DNA of 64,000 nt from contig OY776122.1 in the NCBI GenBank assembly GCA_963675135.1, positions 83,834,472 through 83,898,471 of the forward strand, written 5' to 3'. Source of the stretch: Galeopsis tetrahit. Lineage: Eukaryota > Streptophyta > Magnoliopsida > Lamiales > Lamiaceae. Under the pieces are notes generated by a model. It was not told where the DNA came from and did no database searches. It saw only the letters and a program-made list of their open reading frames with translations. The position numbers were made by a program, and so were the translations under genes. Positions 35,048 through 45,462 of the stretch are shown in pieces (the first letter of the stretch is position 1; every line of letters begins with the position of its first letter).

Positions 35048-35104
35048 GCTCAAAAACACTCTCGTCGACGATAGGACCTATCGTCGACGAGAGTGTTCTT
35101 GAGC
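35048..35104. repeat. 57-bp near-perfect hairpin inside the Mutator-like element
   Basis: The arms of 28 bp around a central A at 35076 pair with one mismatch: GCTCAAAAACACTCTCGTCG on the left and its complement on the right. The arm contains CAAAAACACTC(x)GTCGAC, the core of the neighbouring 33-bp repeat, so the hairpin is probably an inverted duplication of a repeat unit. Confidence 0.85.
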
Positions 35105-35695
35105 GACCAATAATGGTCGGTAAAAAAAAAAAAAAACAAACAAACTTGTACTTCGCCGGCGACGGGCGAGCGCTGGCGGGCCGCGACTGCTGGGGGCGAG
35201 CGCCGTCGGGCCGCGACGGCTAGAGGCGAAGGAGGGCGGCGGCGTCGCTAGGCGAGAGGGGCGGCGTCGCTAGGCGAGAGGGGCGGCGCCGCCGCTTGTT
35301 ACAGAATTTTTTTAAAAAAAGAGTAGAGTGGCGGTGACGAACGAGGCGAGTGGGAGGGGGGAGTGCGACGGCGATGGGGAGGGGGGAGTGCGACGGCGAG
35401 GGGGGAGGTGGAGAGCGCCGGCGAAAGGCTCTGTAGAAAACGAAAAAAAAGGGAGAGGAGAAGATCGAGGGAGGGAGGGAAGAAGATGAAAATAGGATTA
35501 ATGGGGGTGTATGTATCTATATATTTTATTAAAGGGCAAATATGGTATTTCATATATATTTTTGAAATAATAAATAGAAGGGGGGAGTGCATTAAACAAA
35601 GCTGGAGGGGTATATACCTCAACCCATTTTAATATTCATACATTTTGTTTGTTTTCAAAATCTAATTTCTGTTGTTTTCGATCTCACACCGTAAA

Positions 35696-35753
35696 GGCCC
35701 ATTTGCATTTCGGCCCATTTTCATTTCAGCCCATTTGCATTTCGGCCCATTAT
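35696..35753 (+). promoter_or_regulatory. Tandem site II (GGCCCA) promoter repeats upstream of SEC63
   Basis: A 16-bp unit, GGCCCATTTGCATTTC with small changes, is repeated at 35696, 35712 and 35728, followed by a fourth partial unit GGCCCATTATG at 35744. GGCCCA/TGGGCC is the site II element common in promoters of plant housekeeping and growth genes and bound by TCP factors. The array lies about 200-320 bp upstream of the likely transcribed leader. Confidence 0.65.
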
Positions 35754-36019
35754 GATGATGCTGGGAACTGGAGTGTGTTGCAAGATGGGCCACGCGCTTG
35801 CTTCAAGTCCAATCCTCTTCTTAGACGTTGAAAATAAGAGACTTTACTGTTCACTGACTTGATATTTTTAACGTATTGAATCGCTCGATCAATTTCATCG
35901 TCTTCCAAAAAATCTAGGGCTGATTGAATAGCGGGACTGCTCTTCCCCAATTCCGAATTCTATTTCCCGCAATTCAGCTCATCTGTTTTCCACTTAAGTT
36001 CCGGCGGATTCCCGGCAAG

Positions 36020-36415
36020 GTATTCACTGTATTAATTGTTAATTTAGAGTTTATCATCAAGATTTACGTATTCTATTTGATCTGCTAATCCACTTCCGGT
36101 TTAATGGTTAATCAATCAATTTTCAATCTCTTTATACGATTTCCGGAATGTTTAATGCATGAGCTGGTAAATTTGGTTCATCTTGGGTTTCTGATGTATG
36201 GGCTTATTGCAAAGTCTGTGCGGGTTCATTAATTTGCTAGCTATTAAATGGTTGCTGCGTGGGAAGCTAGGAAAGAAGGATGTGGAGATGTGGAATGAAA
36301 TTTAAGATTCTTAGGTTTACAGTTCTGAATAAGCGCCCTGTCTTTGAATTGATCCTGGATTTATTTATTAATTGTATTAATAAATGGGCATTTTTGTTTA
36401 ATTTAAGAACTGCAG
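36020..36415 (+). other. Probable 5' UTR intron of SEC63
   Basis: The donor CGGCAAG|GTATTC and the acceptor GAACTGCAG|TGTGAG bracket a T-rich stretch just before the ATG at 36438. This would leave a leader exon ending at 36019. Inferred from splice signals only. Confidence 0.5.
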
Positions 36416-36437
36416 TGTGAGAAGCTAGAAGTTAAGA

Positions 36438-39400
36438 ATGGCCGAATCTGATGAGAACAGTGCGCTATTCCCCATCTTTGTATTGACAATGATTGCACTG
36501 CCACTAGTTCCTTATACATTTGTCAACTTATACCTCACATTCCGAACAAAGACCAAGACGGTTAATTGCCGTTGTTCAACTTGCTTCCGATCTGGGAAGT
36601 ATCGAAAGTCAATATTCAAACGCGTAAGTCTTCAACTTGACTTCCCATTTCTGAGTGTTGGAGATGGTAATCATGACGTTTGCATGCCCTGCATTTCATT
36701 TTTCTGTGTATATATATGATGTTGTGCTGGTTTAATGCTCTAACTGTTCGGTTTCTGTGAAATTTCCAGATTTCAAACTTTTCAACTTATAGTAATCTGA
36801 CTGTTCTGTTGCTCTGGGTGGTTGTTGCACTTTTGATTTTCTACATCAAACATCTCAACACTGAGGTACTTTCTCTTTCTTGTGATCTGCCCCATCAAGC
36901 AGTGATTATTATTGAACATATTTGGAGTAAATATTGCTTGCAGCATAAAACATGTCTGTATGTTCTTTTAAATGCCTTCCATCTCCATGTTATTTATTCC
37001 CTATACATCATGCAAACAAAATAAAATCTTCTTTGAAAGGCTTTATTGCGAAGAAATTTTTTATGCCATCTTCTGTAGTCTGTACTGAGTGCAAATTTTT
37101 TTTTCCATTACGAGTTGGATACTCAAAGAGACCACTATGAGTTTAAAGTATACAGGAAAAACAATCCGCTTAACATCTACATCGTGTGCTCATAGTTGTT
37201 AAAGGGTGTGAGGCGCACCAAGGCGCAAGAACGCGCCGCTTGTACATGGGATAAATAAAACATTTAAAGAAATAATATTGGAGTCCTATTATCCGAGGAA
37301 TATTACAATGGGCAATCTTATCTAAATCAAGATTTGCAAATGTCTTGCTATCTGAAGGAGGACATAATCTTAACTACATGAAAATTTTGTTGTCAAATCT
37401 CTTCATATGACAAGGAGAGACTTAGAATCACAGCATAGGTAAAAAACGCATCAACAAAGATAGATTCACAAAGAAAAAAAAGGGTTAAAAAAAACCTAGC
37501 GTACAGGGGCAGTGATGTTGTTTCGTAGTTTCTTCTTTCTTTACCAATTTCCCCTTGAATCATAGGCCTAAATTAAACACTGTTTTCTTTTTATGATTCT
37601 TCATTCATCTCTTCTTCCGAGAAAAGGCGCAAACCCTTGAGCCTTATGCACCTCGCACCTCGCACCTCAGGCATTCCCGAGGCGTGCCTTTAACAATTAT
37701 GCATGTGCTTCATTCAGTGTTTCAGGATTGTCAAACAGTTCTCTTCTGAAATCTAATGATGTTCTGATTTAACAGGTCCAAATATTTGAGCCTTTCAGCA
37801 TACTTGGATTAGAACCTGGAGTGTCAGATTCAGAAATCAAGAAGGCATATAGGAGACTTTCCATTTTATATCATCCTGATAAAAATCCAGACCCAGGTGG
37901 AAGGTGTTTAATGTCTGCAATTTACATCTACAGTTTATTTCAAAACTGAGTTGGAAACTTGTAGGTGTTTTTGCTTAATGAAAACCTTTCTGTGCAGAGG
38001 CTCACAAGTATTTTATCGATTTTATCTCCAAGGCTTATCAGGCTCTAACTGATCCTGTAGCACGTGAGAACTTTGAAAAATATGGCCATCCTGATGGCAG
38101 GCAGGTAGTTTTCTATGATGGGAAAATTTCCGACCCTCACTTTCTATCAGGTTTTCTTGAGAAAGCAGACTTATGTTCTTTCAATTCTCGTTGTAGGGCC
38201 TACAAATGGGGATTGCTCTCCCTCAGTTCCTTCTGAACATTGATGGAGCCTCTGGTGGAATTTTGCTACTTGGAATTGTAGGAGTTTGTATTATTTTGCC
38301 ATTGACAATAGCCGTCGTATACTTGTCAAGGTCTTCAAAATATACTGGAAACTATGTCATGCATCATACAATGTATGCCTATTACCATTTTATGAAGCCT
38401 TCGTTGGCTCCAAGGTATAAATCCATCTGTTTCACTCAGTAATCTGTGTACACTGTTATATGTTTAAATTGCATGTTGTCATGAAATAGTAACTTGGTTG
38501 TATTTGGTATACACATAAACAGTAAGGATTTTGTGGAGTAATGAGATTTTTGCTAATTGCGCAATCGATGCTTTGCATATAATGTGATATCAAAAAAAAA
38601 AACATGTGAAAACTAAAAACTGAAATAGCCTTATATGCCTCTGATTAGAATTTGTAATTGTTCTTTCATTTGCTTTATGGAACATGCTCGCTAATACTAT
38701 CGAGTATCGACGCATCTGATACAAATTATGTGTTCAGTTTCTGTACAAAATCTCTCTAACTTTGTCTCAATCAAGTCATAGTTAGTTGTTGCAATGCTGC
38801 ACTAGAAAATGTTAGTTCTGTAAGACTGATGGTTATATGTAAAAGGTTCCACTGTGCTTGTGACTAATTTGTTTCATGGTACAGCAAAGTTATGGAAGTT
38901 TTCATCAGAGCTGCTGAATACATGGAAATTCCGGTTCGTCGAACTGATGAAGAATCCCTTCAGAAAGTATTTGTGTTGGTCCGGAGTGAGCTAAATCTGG
39001 ACCTTAGAAACATCCGACAGGAGCAAGCTAAATTTTGGAAGCAGCATCCTGCTATAGTAAAGGTAATGTGTAATCTGTCGAGTTGAGTGCTTCAATATAC
39101 TTTCCCTTTCTGAAATATCTAAGGTTTTGTATTGCAGACTGAATTGTTGATGCAAGCACATTTGACCCGTGAAACTGCAGCATTATCCCCATATTTGCAG
39201 CGTGATTTTAGAAAAATGCTTGCCCTTGCTCCTCGTCTTCTTGAAGAACTGATGAAGGTATTAGCAGTAGTTCACAATTGTTTTAATGCAGCCTTCCTGA
39301 AATATGCATATAATATAGTATATATTTGGGGGTCGGAGGGTAGTGGAATAAATGGTAATGCAAAAAAGGTGCAGAAATTAGGTGCATATAATAGCAATTA

Positions 39401-41347
39401 TCCTTTAAGGAAGCCATTTAGATGGTAAATGGTATTGCAAAAAGGTGCAGAATTTCCATCTTTTTTAGCTCTGTTTTTATATTATTGACTTGTCAGCGTT
39501 TGAAGTTGTTTCCTGGACAAATTATTCTTCTACTTTTATATGCACAAACAAATGAGAAGGAACAGCTGCCTAATGTTCCTTTATGTTGTTTCAATAAAAC
39601 TTCTCAACCGACTTTGTTGTTCTTAAGGACATTTTCTACGGGTAAGATAACTATATAGAAATTATATCTCCTTGCAGATGGCAATTATACCACGCACCCA
39701 ACAAGGACATGGATGGCTGAGACCTGCATTGGGAGTGATTGAACTATCCCAGAGTATAATCCAGGTATACTTCAGAGCTCCAAAGTAGTATATTTCTAGC
39801 ACAAAGATTTCAAGTAGCCATGTTAGATAATAGCCAATTTTTGTTCCTCAACCTGTTGTACAATTTTGATTTTAATTCCAAAACTAAATTGTACTTCAGA
39901 CCTTTTAAAATGTTGTATTATCACAACCCGCCAAGAGGTTTGATGAGCATAAAGCTGGAGGAAACAATTTTCTTGATTTTGATGAGTTCAACCTATTGCA
40001 GAAGAGTCTTGAACAAACTTATTTTTTTGTAACTCTTTTAGTATTTTTAAGACAAATCAACTCCTTTCATTTTGCTTTGTTAAAAGTTATGTCTTACTTT
40101 CCCGGATCCTAAGTGAAAGATCTATTGCATAGTCAAAATTAAGAATGAACCATGCTGGTTTTCTTTGTGTAGGCTGTTCCCCTCAGTGCAAGAAAAGCAA
40201 GTGGAGGATCAAGTGAAGGTTATGGTCCGTTTCTCCAGCTGCCACACTTCAGCGAGTCAATTGTCAAAAAGATTGCTAGAAAGGTCTCTCTCTCTCACAG
40301 TTACTATTAATTATCAAATTTCTTGATTTTTCTCTATGGATATGCAATTATGCATAGTGTCCTCTACTCCTCTGCCATATTCGTTTTACAGATGTTAAGT
40401 TCCTGATTACTTGTCTGTTTGCAGAAAGTTCGCTCATTCCAAGATTTTCGTGAAATGAAACCACAAGAACGCGCTGAGCTGTTGACTCAAGTTGCCGGCT
40501 TCTCCATGGCTGAATCCCAAGACGTGGAGGTGGTTCTCGAGATGATGCCTTCCATTTCAATCGACATAATATGCGAGACAGGAGGTGAAGAAGGAATACA
40601 AGAAGGTGATGTTGTGACTATGCAGGCTTGGATCACTCTTCGCCGTTGGAACAACTTGATCCGCGCCCTACCACACGCTCCCTACTTCCCTTACGAAAAA
40701 GAAGAAAACTTTTGGTTACTCCTTGCTGACTCAGTATCAAACGACGTTTGGGTGTCCCAAAAGGTAAATTTCAAAGATCACTTTTGGGTCTTCTTTGTAT
40801 TCTCTATTTTCCTTTTAATAATATCCACCATATTTGCCAAAAGGTAAATTTCATGGATGAGGCCACAGCGATAATCGCTGCATCCAAAGCGATTCAGGAG
40901 TTGAAGGAGGGGTTGGGTGCTAGCCCGAAAGAAATTAATACAGCTGTAAAAGAAGCGATTGATCGAGTGAAAGACGGGTCAAGATTGGTGATGGGAAAGT
41001 TTCAGGCTCTTGCTGAGGGAAATTACAATTTGACCGTGCATTGTTTGTGCGACTCATGGATCGGGTGTGATGCTAAGTCGAATATTAGGTTGAAGGTTTT
41101 GAAACGAAGCCGGGCTGGGACGAGGGGCATTGCGTCTGGAGAGGAGGTCCCGTTGCTAGACGATGGGGGTGAAGAGGAAGACGAGGAAGGAGAAGAGGAT
41201 TATGATGATGATTACGAGAGTGAGTATAGTGAAGATGAAGAGGAGGATGTGAAGGGCAAAGATGGTAGAGCAGGTGTGGCCAATGGTAGTGCCCATGTTG
41301 ATGATGCTTCAACTGATAATGATGGTTCAGAAAGTGATGAAAATTGA
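36438..41347 (+). CDS. ERDJ2: SEC63 homologue ERdj2, J-domain subunit of the ER protein translocon
   Basis: Eleven coding exons: 36438-36623, 36770-36865, 37776-37896, 37998-38104, 38197-38414, 38885-39062, 39138-39257, 39678-39764, 40173-40283, 40425-40763, 40844-41347. Total 2067 nt, 688 aa, almost the length of Arabidopsis ERdj2A. SEC63 sits in the ER membrane with Sec61/Sec62 and recruits BiP to pull precursors into the lumen. Membrane segments are at about residues 12-33, 73-90 and 191-213. A J domain (about 98-165) with the HPD triad at 127-129 lies between the second and third, on the lumenal side as in the family. The cytosolic part contains the SEC63/Brl domain and ends in a strongly acidic tail (DDGGEEEDEEGEE...). 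All introns are GT-AG. Intron 2 holds a MITE-like element and intron 10 is flanked by a 17-bp direct repeat. The gene converges with RLPH2. Confidence 0.95.
37191..37701. mobile_element. Foldback/MITE-like element in SEC63 intron 2
   Basis: CATAGTTGTTAAAGGGTGTG on the left is inverted as CGTGCCTTTAACAATTATG on the right, so the ends pair over about 15 bp. Both subterminal parts are unusually rich in GGCGCACC/GCACCTCGC motifs (GAGGCGCACCAAGGCG left, CACCTCGCACCTCGCACCTCAGG right). No ORF or clear target duplication is visible. The superfamily is uncertain. Confidence 0.6.
40757..40853 (+). repeat. 17-bp direct repeat bounding SEC63 intron 10
   Basis: CCAAAAGGTAAATTTCA occurs at 40757-40773 and 40837-40853, exactly 80 bp apart. 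The intron (40764-40843) is also 80 bp. Each copy contains AAG|GTAAAT, so the donor lies in the first copy and the acceptor in the second; the acceptor lacks a good pyrimidine tract immediately upstream. Confidence 0.9.
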
Positions 41348-41961
41348 ACTTTTCAATTGTCCTTTTTTTCACGTTACTATAAATTATAAAGGACTAGATG
41401 AGAAAGTTTTGTTCTTGATGTTTTGTTAATTTAGTTACCATTTTGAAAGAAATTACACTTGGGCCCATTTTATTTCTTCTTTCCAGATAGATCTTGCATA
41501 TTACAACAGTACCTCCCCTTCATTGGAAAAAGAGTTCTATTATCCAACGCATAATTTTTTATTTTTTATATTTGGTTTAATTCAATGAAATTATCAACTT
41601 TGATTTTTATTTTGCGAGTCAGTTTTATACATGAAATGGAGTTTCACCTTGTCATATGAATTACGATTCCCTTTAAACTCTGTATACTGTATCAAAAAGT
41701 GATGAATATTGTATTTTGTAGGGATATGAATTATAATTTATTTTTTTAAATAATAAAAATACAAGTGAATACCCTTGAGATATTGCAAGGTACAAACATA
41801 AAAAAACAAGTGATTAAAACCATTCTAATCATGGCATATTCATTACACAAAAATTGGAATGCATCTCCCTAAACATTCCCTATAAATTCTGAAACTATTT
41901 TGGAAATAGTAACGGTATTTAATCATGAAACTTTAATCTGCTGGGTAGCTGACCATCGTAG
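41348..41961. other. Spacer between convergent SEC63 and RLPH2 stops
   Basis: These 614 bp hold the 3' UTRs of two convergent genes. The A/T-rich region near 41560-41600 and 41730-41800 should include the poly(A) signals. Nothing else was seen. Confidence 0.5.
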
Positions 41962-43979
41962 TTAATCTGTGTCGTGCACCATCTTCTTAGAGGGAAGCAC
42001 AAGTGCAGCCACTGGGTTATTCTCCAGGCCCCCACCTCGATCAATTATCAATCTCAGCCCTTCAATATGTACCTTTCCATGATGCCCACTTACTACGATA
42101 GTCGGAGTTTTACTCAATTCCTACACATTTACCAAAATAAGAATGAAAAAATCATGTGTGAGACGACATAATCATATGTCATTTAAGTAAAGGGAAAATG
42201 TTTTTTTAGCACGGTAAGTTCGCAATTATTTGCTTTCAGGACACTCTACTTTCCTGAATTTTCAACATTTTAGTCTTTTGACTGGTTACAGTGGGTTAGT
42301 AACCAGTTTTGAGAGTTTACAGGATGAAATATATATATATATATATATATATAGCTCAAAATCGGCTGCTAACTGACTATAGCTGGTAAAGGGCCTAAAA
42401 TGTTGAATTTTGAAAATTAACAGGATGAAATTCAATTCGAGGAGTGTCCAGAAAACAAAAATGGGGAAACTTACAAGACTAAGAAAAACAAAAGCCTAAG
42501 TAAAAGTAGCAAATGAGGAATCACCTCGGGGATGTTCCAAACGTTCTTTCTTCCACTAAGAGGTTCGACTTTAGGTATCCTCGTGTCCTTAGCTTTAAGG
42601 TATTTTAGCTGCTCTTCGACCCCTTTGTCTTTCTCCAAACCAGCATGTACCGCAATCAGTTTACAATTCTTCAATCCTTCTTCGGTTTCTATACTAACAT
42701 TGTCCTATAGCAAATTCAATAAGACAAATTAGTTTTTGGCTTTATCTATTTATTATGAACATAAGATATTCAATTGTATTAAACAGATTTCATAATTTCA
42801 TACAAATAATTGATACGAAGATCAGGAATTTTTGAAAAGAAGAGAAAAATCTATGCTTACCTCCTCATGTACCCAAACTAAATCAGCGATGAACTTCTTG
42901 TGCTCATCTGGAACTGCCCTCATCAAATCTGTAAATATATAACACATTGTAATATCAAACTTAAGCATCTCAAATCTCCAGTTTGGGGGGAGAAAGGGGG
43001 AACAAAAAAAAATGATTGTTAGTTGACGATTATTACTACTTATATTGAATCTCATTAGCCCGAAGTATGATGAAGGTGAATTGATTATCTTCTATTCTCA
43101 TTAACCACCACAATTGTCCAAGAGCCCCTTAAAAGAGAGTTAATCTCCCTCAAAACTAATTAAACTCTTCATCAACTAAAAATGGAATACTAAAACTCAA
43201 CTAAATAACCAAAAAAGGCAAACCACATAGAATCTCTTAAACTTTGTAGCCTAAAAGAAAGCATTTTCCCTGAATCAAATCCATCAACCAAACAATCTCA
43301 TTCCACAATTCAATCAATCCAACTAAACAAAATCACATACCAAACAAGCAATGAAAAGATCAAACACCAACTTAAACTATTAAAGCAGAACAAATAAATC
43401 ACAACCCATATCAAGATCAAACAGTTCAAGCATTCAAACCAAAACCAAAAGCATACCAGCAGAGCCATGTGGGACCCCATAGGATTCAAAAGTAGGAGCT
43501 GCATCATAAATAGAGCCCTTGTACTCAGTATTCTTGGCATGATTAAACCCACTCATCCTCCCAGCCCACCTCCTCCCCTGCAAATGCATATTCTCATACC
43601 CTTCACCCTTATACCACCTTTCTCTCTCCTCATTCATCGCATACTCCTTCCATGTCTCCGACAAATCTGAGCCGTCCGATGGGCTTGGGAGAATTCCTAA
43701 AAATGCAGCAAATGCAAGATCATGGTTTCCACAGAGGAACACATGGGACTGGTTAGGGTATTTGGAGGGCAAGGAAATCAAGAAGTCTATTACTTCCTTT
43801 GTATTGCAGCCCCTATCGCAATAATCACCCAAGAAAATTACTCGGGCTGATTGGAAATCAGATGTGCCTATGGTTTTTTCGAGATTTGACCATAAATTTT
43901 GCAGCTTTGTTATGTACCCATGGATATCGCCTACCAAACATACGGTTCTTGGTTTTGTGGGAGTGTTGGGTTCTGCCAT
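41962..43979 (-). CDS. RLPH2: RLPH2-type calcineurin-like phosphatase (protein tyrosine phosphatase)
   Basis: Four exons: 43457-43979, 42861-42928, 42525-42704, 41962-42120. All introns are GT-AG; total 930 nt, 309 aa, matching Arabidopsis RLPH2. It is a member of the PPP-fold metallophosphoesterases related to bacterial (Rhizobiales-like) phosphatases. The Arabidopsis enzyme dephosphorylates phosphotyrosine rather than Ser/Thr. Metal-binding motifs are complete: GDIHG (17-21), GDYCDRG (51-57), GNHD (84-87), HAGLE in exon 3 and SGHHG in exon 4. The central MHLQGRRWAG and GSIYDAAPTFESYG segments are family-specific. There is no signal peptide, consistent with a cytosolic or nuclear enzyme. The ATG at 43979 is the only suitable start. 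A (TA)n run lies in intron 3 (about 42331-42352). The gene lies in tandem with MRE11 but they are separate units. Confidence 0.95.
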
Positions 43980-45462
43980 TTGGGGTTTGTGTTTATTTGT
44001 AAGTGAATTTGCGTAGAAACTGTGAATTCTTTTAGTAAGTGATGATGAGATGAAGGGACAGTTGATAGGAGTGTATATTCTAGACTTCTAGTGATCTAAT
44101 GTTTATGGCCTCTGTTCATTACTGAGTTAAGATTCTGGTATATTGTCGAAATTCGAAAGGCATTTTGCAGTTCAGTCCCTAGTCTTTCAGGTATTCATCA
44201 TGTGCATCCACTTTTCTTCTATTTATCTTCGGGGCCCCCGTCCAACAAAATAAATTCCTTTTTCGACTGATTTCTGTTTATCTCATAAGTTCTTTTCTAC
44301 TAAAAAAAAATCATAAAAATAACTCTAGATATGTGATACTCCATACTAAATGTTTTGTTTTTGCTTTAGTATCAGAGAAATCCAAAAAAACATTTTTATT
44401 TATTTTTTGAGAAGAATAGGAGCGCTGTTAATCAGCACACTGCACATAGAGTTGTTATTCGAGCCGAGTCGAGCCGAGTATTTGAGGTTCAAGCTCGACT
44501 CGAGCTCTTATTGAGTCGAGCCGAGTTAAAAATTGAACTGAACTCGTTAACGAGCCTATCGAGTCGAGCCGAGCCTAACGAGTATTTAACGAGCTCGAGC
44601 TCGGCTCATTAAGCTAAACGAGTCGAGCCAAGCCGAGTCTCATTAAGGCTCTATTCGAATAACAACACTGGATTCCGTATTTCCGTGTGTTATTATGCTT
44701 ATGAATAAGCATAAATATGTGTGTCATTTTTATTCTTTTATTTATATACATAATCATTTAATGTATAATATTACAAAAGTAATTATAATGATAAGATTGA
44801 AATATGACATTTAATTTTTTTACATTAGTGCAAGATTGGAACAAAAAATTATCTCTGGACAAATAAAATGTAACAGAGGGAATATGATTTATGAATACTG
44901 TATTAAATGTAAATGCACAGCATGTTAACTTAATACATACATCAAAGGGTGAAACTGTGTTGGGGTGACCATTCTAACAAGTTGACCATTTATGCACCAA
45001 ATTATTGAACTCAAGACCAAATTGACAATCAAAAGAAATAAACATAATAATGAGTAAAGCTTTGATTTTTTTTTTAATTATTTCGACAATGCAAGAAGAA
45101 CATACTACAATCAGTCAATATGTTCTTTCTTCTTTTATTTTTTCTTTCAAAAAATGAGTGTACCCCCTGGCCCCTGCCAAGAAAGTGTCAATTAGTAAGT
45201 GATTTTTTTTCTAAAACGACTATTATTTGATATTGCAAAGACTATATATGAAGCTTAGTAAAACAAAGAGGGAGTAAGCTTCCACTTCATACCATAAAAT
45301 AGAATAAAATTAGAGAAGCCACTGACCAAGAAAAATCGATAAAAAAGAGAGCTGATTTCAGTTCTTCCTCACAATAGGAACACGCAAAACCGAGGCAGGT
45401 TGTTAAAAATAGTCTCTCATCCATGAGAAATACATGGCTTCATTTCTAGTAGCTGCTATCAT
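43980..45462. other. Intergenic DNA between MRE11 3' end and RLPH2 promoter
   Basis: Upstream of RLPH2 (minus strand) the first 200 bp is the likely leader and promoter; no clear TATA was chosen. The interval contains the hAT-like MITE at 44451-44666. The rest is AT-rich without ORFs; 45340-45462 is probably MRE11 3' UTR. Confidence 0.5.
44451..44666. mobile_element. TCGAG-rich hAT-like MITE
   Basis: GTTGTTATTCGA at the left is exactly inverted as TCGAATAACAAC at the right; with flanking bases the ends read TAGAGTTGTTATTCGA and CAGTGTTGTTATTCGA, resembling hAT CAGNG ends. The interior is almost entirely made of CGAGCC, GAGTCGAG, GAGCTCGAG and complements. No convincing 8-bp target duplication was found. 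The superfamily is an inference. Confidence 0.6.

Larger units (their letters stand above)
34448..35625. mobile_element. Non-autonomous Mutator-like element with about 150-bp terminal inverted repeats
   Basis: The left arm starts GGGTTGGGGTATATACCCTC and the right arm, reversed, starts GGGTTGAGGTATATACCCCTC. The two match with scattered differences for about 150 bp, through CCAGCTTTGTTTAAT, AAATACCATATTT and AGATACATACAC to TTTCATCTTCTTCCC. Long TIRs without a transposase fit non-autonomous Mutator-like elements. A clear 9-bp target duplication could not be found. Inside are four 33-bp tandem repeats, a 57-bp hairpin and a GC-rich stretch of about 330 bp. The low-complexity ORFs across it are not credible genes. 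A severed copy of the same family lies at 3600-3725. Confidence 0.75.

Noticed and set aside
35299..35632. Two opposite ORFs of 89 and 107 aa in the Mutator-like element
   Set aside because: Both arise from the GC-rich, GGGGAG-type low-complexity block and terminal repeat; no known domain.
35750..35950. 66-aa minus-strand ORF upstream of SEC63 with a fairly protein-like composition
   Set aside because: It overlaps the likely SEC63 promoter and leader, has no recognisable family and no supporting neighbour. It could be tested with antisense RNA reads, but I cannot support it as a gene.
41085..41372. His-rich 95-aa minus-strand ORF at the SEC63 3' end
   Set aside because: It is the antisense shadow of the acidic Asp/Glu-rich SEC63 tail.
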